Of a stretch of DNA of 64,000 nt, positions 41,977 through 48,220 are shown piece after piece (the first letter of the stretch is position 1; every line of letters begins with the position of its first letter). The position numbers and the translations under genes are program-made. The notes beneath the pieces were generated by a model. The model had not been told where the DNA came from and did no database searches. It saw only the letters and a program-made list of their open reading frames with translations. Source of the DNA: JANQNX01 sp040217095 (GTDB taxonomy: Bacteria; Pseudomonadota; Gammaproteobacteria; Eutrophobiales; Eutrophobiaceae); NCBI GenBank assembly GCA_965229565.1, contig OZ245888.1, forward strand, positions 1,736,001-1,800,000. Direction: 5' to 3'.

Positions 41977-43782
41977 ATGAATTCATCAATGATCATTGCA
42001 GAGAACGCGCCGCGGCTGCCCCATTCACCTTGGCGCTTCGCGCTGTTTTTTTATCTCAAGTCGCGCCTGACGCTGGCGGCGATCTTCGTGTTCGAGGCAG
42101 CGCAGGCGGCCTGTACCATTATGCTGCCCTATGCGATCAAGGAAATCATCGATGCCGTGACGCTGGCTAATCAAACCGACATGGATGTGTTCACGGCCAG
42201 CAAGGATGCCCTGGTCCTGTTTGCCTTGTTGAACCTGGGGATTGTCCTGTTCAGTCGTGCCAGCGGCGCGATGCTGGTGATGACCGGGCCGAAGCTGCGC
42301 CGCGAGATACGTAAAACGCTGTTCAGTTACCTGCAGCATCACTCACACCGCTATTTCATCTCGCATTTCGCCGGGTCACTGGCGAACCGCATTGCCGAGG
42401 TCTCGATGAGCTGCATGCATGCGCTGTGGACCGTCACCTTTGATTTTTATCCCTTGATCATCAAGTCCGTGGTCGCGTTGTTCCTGTTGTTTAATGCCAG
42501 TGGCGAGCTGGCGCTGGTGTTAAGCCTTTGGCTGGGTATCTACGTGTACGTGTCCTACCTGTTGGCGCGACGGTGCCGGGTGTATGCCCAGGATTTTGCC
42601 GAGGCGCGGTCTCTGGTCACCGGCAAGGTCGTGGATTCGGTAACGAATGTCATGAATGCGAAGATGTTTGCGCGTCGTAAGTACGAAGAGGATTACCTGA
42701 CGGACTACCTGAACCATGAAGTGAACCATGCGCTGCGTACCTACTGGTACATGGAGAAACTGCGCTGGTTCCAGTACACGGCGGCGATGGTGTTGATGAT
42801 CGCGATGGTGGGTTATGCGCTGAAGATCTGGTCTGAAGGTGACATGACTGTCGGGGAATTCTCCATGGTGGCGGGCCTGGCCATTATGCTGATCGAGGCC
42901 GCCAGGGGCTTGAGCCGCAGTTTCCTCGAGTTCTTTGAGTACCTGGGTAATATCAGCGACGGGGTCACCACCTTTGTGCAGCCGCATGAGATTGTCGACC
43001 AGCCCGATGCGCCTGCATTACGGGTAGAGCGGGGTGAAATCGAATTTGACGATGTCTCGTTTACGTACAAGGAAGGATTACCGGTATTTGAGAACCTGAG
43101 TGTGACCATCGCACCGAAACAGCAGGTGGGGCTGGTCGGGTTTTCCGGCTCCGGTAAATCCACCTTCGTGAACCTGATGCTGCGCCTGTTCGAGACGCAG
43201 GAGGGAGCTATCCGGATCGATGGGCAGAATATTCTCGAGGTAACCCAGGACAGCCTGCGCGAAAACATCTCGATGATTCCGCAGGACCCGCAGTTGTTTC
43301 ATCGTTCCCTGATGGAGAATATTCGTTACGGGCGACTTGAAGCCAGCGATGACGAGGTCATAGCGGCGGCGAAGAAGGCACACGCCCATGAGTTCATCAT
43401 GCAGACCGAGAAGCAATACGATTCGCTGGTAGGGGAGCGCGGGGTCAAGCTTTCCGGTGGGCAACGGCAACGTATCTCGATTGCCCGCGCGATCCTGAAA
43501 GATTCGCCGATATTGATTTTGGATGAAGCGACGTCATCGCTTGATTCGCATACCGAGAAGCAAATTCAGCTGGGCCTGGAAACCCTGATGCAGGGACGTA
43601 CCGTGGTTGTCATCGCGCATCGCTTGTCAACGATATCCCACATGGACCGTATCCTGGTGTTTGACCAGGGCAGGATTGTCGAAGATGGCAGTCACCAGCA
43701 GTTGTTGCTTAGAGATGGTCATTACGCGCACCTGTGGAACATGCAGGCAGGTGGTTTTCTGCCGGAAAAAGAAGAAACGTAA
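41977..43782 (+). CDS. ABC transporter, fused membrane and ATPase half-transporter
   Basis: The 601-residue protein has an exporter-type membrane domain with about six helices (30-320) and a nucleotide-binding domain: Walker A G-F-S-G-S-G-K-S-T near 390, signature L-S-G-G-Q-R-Q-R near 495, Walker B I-L-I-L-D-E-A-T-S-S-L-D near 515. It acts as a dimer; the substrate is unknown (lipid or drug exporter family). Displaced copies of its first 13 codons (37343) and last ~27 codons (44620) flank it. Its stop TAA overlaps a REP-like element. Confidence 0.9.
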   Translation: MNSSMIIAENAPRLPHSPWRFALFFYLKSRLTLAAIFVFEAAQAACTIMLPYAIKEIIDAVTLANQTDMDVFTASKDALVLFALLNLGIVLFSRASGAMLVMTGPKLRREIRKTLFSYLQHHSHRYFISHFAGSLANRIAEVSMSCMHALWTVTFDFYPLIIKSVVALFLLFNASGELALVLSLWLGIYVYVSYLLARRCRVYAQDFAEARSLVTGKVVDSVTNVMNAKMFARRKYEEDYLTDYLNHEVNHALRTYWYMEKLRWFQYTAAMVLMIAMVGYALKIWSEGDMTVGEFSMVAGLAIMLIEAARGLSRSFLEFFEYLGNISDGVTTFVQPHEIVDQPDAPALRVERGEIEFDDVSFTYKEGLPVFENLSVTIAPKQQVGLVGFSGSGKSTFVNLMLRLFETQEGAIRIDGQNILEVTQDSLRENISMIPQDPQLFHRSLMENIRYGRLEASDDEVIAAAKKAHAHEFIMQTEKQYDSLVGERGVKLSGGQRQRISIARAILKDSPILILDEATSSLDSHTEKQIQLGLETLMQGRTVVVIAHRLSTISHMDRILVFDQGRIVEDGSHQQLLLRDGHYAHLWNMQAGGFLPEKEET

Positions 43783-43806
43783 AAAGTGGGGTCAGATCAG
43801 ACTTTT
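43781..43806 (+). repeat. REP-like element abutting the ABC transporter stop
   Basis: AAAAAGTGGGGTCAGATCAG with ACTTTT following; the first bases overlap the TAA stop. Same family at 45375, 47055 and, inverted, at 47135. Confidence 0.85.
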
Positions 43807-43879
43807 CCAGGCTAGAAACGTGTTTTTAAACACTTAGCACCTTGATATCAGTTTATCTTAATATTACGATATTAATATC

Positions 43880-44239
43880 ATGGATGAGTTAAAGTCGGTT
43901 ATTTGGGTTGGTGCCAGTAAAAAGGAATTGAAGGCCTTTCCGCGCCGAGTGCAACGGGATTTTGGTCAGGCACTCTTTGCTGCTCAGGCAGGTGGCGTTG
44001 ACCCTGCTGCTAAAGCGATGAAGGGTTTTAGAGGGAGCAAGGTTATGGAGATTGTAGCTTCCTATCGAACGGACACTTACAGAGTTATCTATGCAGTCAA
44101 TATCGGTGAAATTATTTTTGTATTACATGCTTTTCAGAAAAAGTCGAAAACAGGTATAAAAATACCGCAGAAACATATCAACATAATCAATCAACGTTTA
44201 CTTCAGGCAAAACAGATATCGCAGGAAATGAATCAATGA
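43880..44239 (+). CDS. higB: HigB-type toxin (phage Gp49-like, RelE fold)
   Basis: The 119-residue protein has the Gp49/HigB signatures K-S-V-I-W-V-G-A-S-K-K-E-L near the start, G-F-R-G-S-K-V-M-E-I-V-A-S-Y-R-T-D-T-Y-R-V-I-Y-A-V and F-V-L-H-A-F-Q-K-K-S-K-T-G-I-K near 90-105. Such toxins cut mRNA on the ribosome. The gene precedes its antitoxin and overlaps it by four bases (ATGA), the order usual for HigBA. Confidence 0.88.
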   Translation: MDELKSVIWVGASKKELKAFPRRVQRDFGQALFAAQAGGVDPAAKAMKGFRGSKVMEIVASYRTDTYRVIYAVNIGEIIFVLHAFQKKSKTGIKIPQKHINIINQRLLQAKQISQEMNQ

Positions 44240-44565
44240 GTCAGCTTAAATTCGAAAAAGGCAGTGGCAACGTGTTTGCAGATTTGGGGTTCCCTGATTC
44301 TCAGCAGGAACTTTTAAAGGCGCGTTTGACATACGAGATTTATAAGATCATTGAACAGCGTAATCTGACGCAGCAGGAAGCCGCAGAAATACTGGGCATC
44401 AGTCAGTCATATGTTTCTGACCTCAAGCGAAATCGTTCTGGTCGTTTTTCAGTTGGTAAACTGCTGGAATTTCTTAATGCGCTGGATATGGATGTTGAAG
44501 TTAAATTAAAGAAGCATCCTGCCAAATCAAAAGAAGTTGCCGGAATTAGTGTCAGTACTAATTAA
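44236..44565 (+). CDS. higA: HigA-type XRE antitoxin
   Basis: The 109-residue protein has a helix-turn-helix of the XRE group, L-T-Q-Q-E-A-A-E-I-L-G-I-S-Q-S-Y-V-S-D-L-K near 44-64, followed by the short COG5606-like tail. It should neutralise HigB and repress the operon. It is translationally coupled to higB. The pair sits between the ABC gene and the displaced copy of that gene's 3' end. Confidence 0.88.
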   Translation: MSQLKFEKGSGNVFADLGFPDSQQELLKARLTYEIYKIIEQRNLTQQEAAEILGISQSYVSDLKRNRSGRFSVGKLLEFLNALDMDVEVKLKKHPAKSKEVAGISVSTN

Positions 44566-44619
44566 AACGTCAAGCAGGCTTTCCAGACAGCACTCATCAT
44601 GGGTGACAATCTATAATAT

Positions 44620-44716
44620 TCGAAGCGGCAGTCACTAGCAGCTGTTGCTTAGAGAGGGTCATTACGCGCACCTGTGGAACATGCAGGCGGGTGGCTTTCT
44701 ACCGGAATAAGAGGAA
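44620..44716 (+). pseudogene. Displaced 3' fragment of the ABC transporter gene
   Basis: This stretch copies 43679-43777 with about ten mismatches. It reads G-S-H-stop-Q-L-L-L-R-E-G-H-Y-A-H-L-W-N-M-Q-A-G-G-F-L-P-E-stop, the ABC transporter C-terminus. An internal stop and absence of the rest of the gene make it a remnant. Confidence 0.88.
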
Positions 44717-44738
44717 GCTTGATTGGAGTTTATGAAAT

Positions 44739-44806
44739 AGCAGGTCCCCTGCTTTTTTTAAAAGTTACTCTTTTGTTTCACACTCCCGCTGTGAAACGCT
44801 TTTTTT
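44739..44806 (+). terminator. Two successive terminator hairpins
   Basis: AGCAGG/CCTGCT (44739-44753) is followed by seven T; GTTTCACA/TGTGAAAC (44775-44797) is followed by GC and seven T. Both are good rho-independent terminators after the HigBA region. The rest of the gap 44807-44939 holds only the leader of the next gene. Confidence 0.85.
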
Positions 44807-44939
44807 GTTTCACATATTTACACCACGTTCGTCTGACCTAGCTAAGTTGTTGACTGGAGGTGAAATAAATTGACCTGAACTCTCACTCTTATGTCTGTCA
44901 TAAACATACACATTTAGAAAACTAAAAGGAGTTCATTTC

Positions 44940-45374
44940 ATGTTAAACATGCTAGACATGTTGAAAACCGTTTTTATTGTATCTGTTTTTGCACTGACAG
45001 CGCCTGTGTATGCAGACACCGATCTGGATCATGGTAGTGAAGTGAAAGCAGAAGCCATACGCGATGCCGATGAAAAATCACACGCGGCATTAGAGGAAAC
45101 TGTGGAAAACACACGTACATCGGCCAGACAGACGCTAACCGATCTGGATCATGGTAGTGAAGTGAAAGCCGATGCTATACGCGATGCCGATAGAAACTCG
45201 GATGCGGCTTTAGAAGAAACGGTTAAAAATACACGCACATCGGCCAAGCGGACGCTAACCGACCTGGATCATGGTAGCGAAGTGAAAGCAGATGCTATCC
45301 GTGATGCCGACAAAAACTCAGATACGGCTTTAGAAAAAACGATTAAAAATACCAGTGCGGCTGCCAAGTATTAA
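44940..45374 (+). CDS. Exported protein with three 40-residue repeats
   Basis: The 144-residue protein starts with a signal peptide (hydrophobic 9-22, cleavage likely after A-P-V-Y-A). Three near-identical units follow, each T-D-L-D-H-G-S-E-V-K-A-(E/D)-A-I-R-D-A-D then a helical E-x2-K/R-N-T-R-T-S-A part. The DNA period is exactly 120 bp (units from 45018, 45138, 45258), so recent duplication is likely. AAGGAG precedes the ATG. A charged, helical, periplasmic or surface role can be said; no family is recognised. Confidence 0.8.
   Translation: MLNMLDMLKTVFIVSVFALTAPVYADTDLDHGSEVKAEAIRDADEKSHAALEETVENTRTSARQTLTDLDHGSEVKADAIRDADRNSDAALEETVKNTRTSAKRTLTDLDHGSEVKADAIRDADKNSDTALEKTIKNTSAAAKY
45018..45370 (+). 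repeat. In-gene tandem repeat, 120 bp period, three copies
   Basis: The block ACCGATCTGGATCATGGTAG (third copy ACCGACCTGG...) recurs at 45018, 45138 and 45258, in frame, making the 40-residue protein repeats. Confidence 0.9.
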
Positions 45375-45401
45375 AAAAAGTGGGGTCAGATCAGACTTTT
45401 T
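45375..45401 (+). repeat. REP-like element directly after a stop codon
   Basis: AAAAAGTGGGGTCAGATCAG plus ACTTTTT begins on the base after the TAA of the triple-repeat gene. Confidence 0.85.
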
Positions 45402-45431
45402 GACCAGCTTGAAGGCAGCGTCTATTAATCA

Positions 45432-45460
45432 AAACTCCGCCATTAAGGCGGGGTTTTTTT
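45432..45460. terminator. Bidirectional terminator
   Basis: AAACTCCGCC/GGCGGGGTTT with an ATTAA loop and nine T on the plus strand lies between convergent genes. Confidence 0.85.
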
Positions 45461-45655
45461 TTAGCTTAATTCTCCGGCTTTCTCTCTTAAAAACCAGACG
45501 AACCCGGTTGCTATACCCAAGGCCTCGATAAACAGGCCGGTCATAGCCAACTCTGCGGTGGTGAACATGGGGACCAGTGTTAATGGTGCCAACAAAAACA
45601 CAACGGCGCCGGTAATGAATATCATCAGTAGCATGTTGTAATGTAACTTGTTCAT
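45461..45655 (-). CDS. Small two-helix membrane protein
   Basis: The 64-residue protein has two hydrophobic helices (about 8-27 and 33-55) and a short charged tail. AAGGAG lies before the ATG. No family is recognised. It is monocistronic and ends at the shared terminator. Confidence 0.6.
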   Translation of the reverse strand: MNKLHYNMLLMIFITGAVVFLLAPLTLVPMFTTAELAMTGLFIEALGIATGFVWFLREKAGELS

Positions 45656-45992
45656 TTTCTGTCTCCTTAAAACAGATTATTAACCCTGTAGCTGCAATAG
45701 CGATGCCAGTTTGCTAAACCACCTAAAAAATCACGATGAATTTGATAATTTGATCACAGATGGCGTACCGGGTTGTGCATGGTGTCTCAATTTAAGGCAG
45801 GAACGATGAGGTCATGTTGAACTTTAATAGAGAAGGGTGGCTATATTTATTGGCACGTGGCCTTAATAATGATGAATTTCCAACGAAGTGTCGATATTTC
45901 GTCGCCATTCCCACGGTCTTGAAATCAGCGATAAATCGGGGTCAGAATAGGCTATATCGTGTATGTGACTACTTATATCAAAGGAGCTCAAG
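45656..45992. other. Intergenic stretch before the YdhR-like gene
   Basis: This 337-bp gap has no supported gene. An 80-codon frame at 45814 overlaps the next gene in another frame and lacks a ribosome site. A GGGGTCAGAATAGG fragment at about 45938 resembles the REP family. Confidence 0.4.
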
Positions 45993-46310
45993 ATGGGTTC
46001 GGACAAAATTTTCCTGTATGCAGAATACCAGGTTTCAATTCCATTCGATGAGATAGACTGGAAACCCATTAATGAGAGTATGAAGCAGTTTGAGGGTTTG
46101 GTCTCAAAGACGTGGCTTAGTGGTTTAAATACGAATACCGTTGGCGGGTTCTATGAATTTACATCGCAGGAACTCGCGCAAAAGTATATCGATGAATTAT
46201 TGATTCCCTTTGCACAAACAGTGAATGGCAACCTGTCTGTAAAGCTTTTTGATGGCACTGTGGTTGAAGCTGCCAGCAAGGGGATGAATTCGCCATTTTT
46301 TGATGTATAA
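45993..46310 (+). CDS. YdhR-family putative monooxygenase (dimeric alpha-beta barrel)
   Basis: The 105-residue protein matches the YdhR type: K-T-W-L-S-G-L-N-T-N-T-V-G-G-F-Y-E-F near 38-54, later A-Q-K-Y-I-D-E-L-L-I-P-F and V-V-E-A-A-S-K-G-M-N-S-P-F-F. Members are small ferredoxin-like-fold proteins; their substrate is unknown. AAAGGAG precedes the ATG. The stop is followed at once by a REP palindrome. Confidence 0.75.
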   Translation: MGSDKIFLYAEYQVSIPFDEIDWKPINESMKQFEGLVSKTWLSGLNTNTVGGFYEFTSQELAQKYIDELLIPFAQTVNGNLSVKLFDGTVVEAASKGMNSPFFDV

Positions 46311-46359
46311 AAAAGTAGGGTCAGAGTAAACTTTTCAAAAAGTCTACTCTGACCCCACT
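46311..46359. repeat. REP-like palindrome after the YdhR-like gene
   Basis: GTAGGGTCAGAGTA and its inverse TACTCTGACCCCAC surround ACTTTT-C-AAAAAGT. It begins on the base after the TAA stop and ends just before the next ATG. A near-identical copy is at 48171-48219. Confidence 0.9.
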
Positions 46360-46365
46360 TATTAT

Positions 46366-47091
46366 ATGAATATAACTACTCAGACTATTACCGTTTCCGA
46401 TATTGCCGTTGAGATTGTTCGAAAAAATATCAAGAACATTCATCTAACTGTGCAACCACCCGAGGGAAATGTGAAAATCTCCGTGCCCCGGCATGTGACT
46501 CATGAAAATGTGCGCCTGACGATTATTTCCAAATTAAACTGGATTAGGAGGAAACAGGCAGCATTCAGAATACAGCCACGACAGACGCCGCGAGCGTATG
46601 TCACTGGTGAGATCCATTATTATCGAGGTGAACGCTACATTCTTGAGGTCAAAGAAAAGCAGGGCAAGCACACATTAAGTATTACAAATAGTGACAAGAT
46701 GCTACTGACTGTATCACCTGGAACCAGTATGCAAAATCGTGCGTTGGTGGTGAACAACTGGTACAGGAAACAGTTAAAAGACATCATCCCTGGCTTGATT
46801 GATAAATGGGAGCCGATAATAGGCAGGCAGGTAAAGGACTGGGGTATTAAGAAAATGAAAACCCGCTGGGGCAGTTGCAATATTAGAGCGCACCGTATCT
46901 GGTTAAACCTGGAGCTTGCAAAAACATCTCCCGAGTGCCTTGAGTATGTATTAGTGCATGAGCTGGTTCATCTGCATGAACGCTATCATAATGAAAACTT
47001 CAAAAGACTAATGGATAAGTATTATCCCAATTGGCGGCAGAGCAGGGAGCTATTAAAAAGTGGGGTCAGATCAGACTTTTTATTATCATAA
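46366..47091 (+). CDS. YgjP-like zinc metallopeptidase
   Basis: The 241-residue protein has H-E-L-V-H-L-H-E-R-Y-H (about 203-213), an HExxH site with a downstream His, preceded by W-G-S-C-N-I-R-A-H-R-I-W-L-N-L near 178-192, as in the YgjP/DUF45 (M48-related) family. Substrates are unknown. Its last 11 codons (K-S-G-V-R-S-D-F-L-L-S) are read through a REP-like element, so the original C-terminus appears to have been replaced or extended by the insertion. Confidence 0.85.
   Translation: MNITTQTITVSDIAVEIVRKNIKNIHLTVQPPEGNVKISVPRHVTHENVRLTIISKLNWIRRKQAAFRIQPRQTPRAYVTGEIHYYRGERYILEVKEKQGKHTLSITNSDKMLLTVSPGTSMQNRALVVNNWYRKQLKDIIPGLIDKWEPIIGRQVKDWGIKKMKTRWGSCNIRAHRIWLNLELAKTSPECLEYVLVHELVHLHERYHNENFKRLMDKYYPNWRQSRELLKSGVRSDFLLS
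47055..47081 (+). repeat. REP-like element inside the 3' end of the YgjP-like gene
   Basis: AAAAAGTGGGGTCAGATCAG plus ACTTTTT lies in frame within the last codons. It forms an inverted pair with 47135-47162. Confidence 0.9.
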
Positions 47092-47134
47092 CCATGTTCC
47101 AGATACCAAACCGCTGACAAGGCATCGTAGCATC

Positions 47135-47162
47135 AAAAAAGTTTGATCTGACCCCACTTTTT
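47135..47162 (-). repeat. REP-like element, inverted copy
   Basis: AAAAAAGTTTGATCTGACCC with CACTTTTT following is the inverse of the copy at 47055, with small differences. It ends 8 bp before the next ATG. Confidence 0.85.
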
Positions 47163-47170
47163 CAGTCCTC

Positions 47171-48172
47171 ATGTATACTAGTTGCATGTCACGCTTCGCC
47201 TGTTTTTTACTGTCTATGCAATTGTGGGTGCCGCCAGTTGTTGCCGCGTCACTGACCGAGGTCGATGAATTCGGCGATAACCCCGGCAACATAAGCATGT
47301 ATCAATACGTGCCTGAGAATATGCCGGCAAATGCGCCACTGGTTGTGTCTTTACACGGTTGTCGGCAGGATGCGGAAACCTACAGTAAGGCAGGCTGGAT
47401 ACAACTGGCAGAGCAATGGAAGTTCTATCTCATCTTTCCGGAACAAAAACGCTTTAATAATCCCTATCAATGCTGGAACTGGTTCCAGGCCGACGATACC
47501 ACACGTGGGGAAGGGGAAGTACAATCCATCATCGAAATGGTCAAGAAGATGAAGGCCGATCATGCTATTGATACAAACCGTGTATATGTAGAGGGGCTTT
47601 CTGCTGGTGCTTTTCTTACCACTGTCCTGCTGGCCAGTTATCCGGATGTGTTTGCCGGTGGTGCAACACATGCCGGCGGGCCGGCCTTTTGTGCACGTAC
47701 CGAACGTTATTTCTGGGATGTATTTCGTTGGTGGAATTACTACAGTGCCAAACAGGATGCGCGTAGCTGTATGGAGGGTGTAGATAAAACACCGGAACAA
47801 TGGCGGAAACTGGTCGAAGAGTACGGTGCAAAACCAGATGGCTCCTGGCCGATTATATCGATTTGGCAGGGTGATGCGGACGAGGCTGTCAATAAACTTA
47901 ACCAGCAAGAGATCATCGATCAATGGACGGCACTGCACGGTGCTGATCAAGTCGCGGACCGGGAAACCAGGCTCGGTGCCAACGGTGCGATCCTGTTACA
48001 GGAGTATCACAATGCTGCTGGTAAAACCGTCGTACAGTCGTTCCTCATCCCGGACTTGCAACATGGTCTGGCCGTTGCGCCTGGCCAGTCCTGTGGCGAG
48101 GAGAGTGACTATATACTGGATGTCGGTATCTGCGCCGCGCGCATGATTGGTCATTTCTGGGGACTACAATAA
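47171..48172 (+). CDS. Secreted PHB-depolymerase-family esterase (LpqC-like)
   Basis: The 333-residue protein has a signal peptide (hydrophobic 9-24, cleavage near V-V-A-A), then an alpha/beta-hydrolase core: S-L-H-G-C-R-Q for the oxyanion region, nucleophile elbow G-L-S-A-G-A near 141-146, and a late H in D-L-Q-H-G-L. The family includes poly(3-hydroxybutyrate) depolymerases and feruloyl esterases; substrate unknown. An alternative Met is at 47186. A REP palindrome abuts the stop. Confidence 0.85.
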   Translation: MYTSCMSRFACFLLSMQLWVPPVVAASLTEVDEFGDNPGNISMYQYVPENMPANAPLVVSLHGCRQDAETYSKAGWIQLAEQWKFYLIFPEQKRFNNPYQCWNWFQADDTTRGEGEVQSIIEMVKKMKADHAIDTNRVYVEGLSAGAFLTTVLLASYPDVFAGGATHAGGPAFCARTERYFWDVFRWWNYYSAKQDARSCMEGVDKTPEQWRKLVEEYGAKPDGSWPIISIWQGDADEAVNKLNQQEIIDQWTALHGADQVADRETRLGANGAILLQEYHNAAGKTVVQSFLIPDLQHGLAVAPGQSCGEESDYILDVGICAARMIGHFWGLQ

Positions 48173-48219
48173 GTGGGGTCAGAGTAAACTTTTCAAAAAG
48201 TCTACTCTGACCCCACTTT
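48171..48219. repeat. REP-like palindrome between convergent stops
   Basis: AAGTGGGGTCAGAGTAAACT and its near-perfect inverse fill the 48 bp between the esterase TAA (48170-48172) and the acnA TGA (48221-48223). It probably acts as a two-way terminator. Confidence 0.9.
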
Positions 48220-48220
48220 T

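Noticed and set aside
45814..46056. 80-codon ORF before the YdhR-like gene
   Set aside because: No ribosome site, it overlaps a well-supported gene in another frame, and it contains part of a REP-like sequence.
47351..47950. 199-codon minus-strand ORF
   Set aside because: It is antisense to the esterase gene, which has a signal peptide and catalytic motif.
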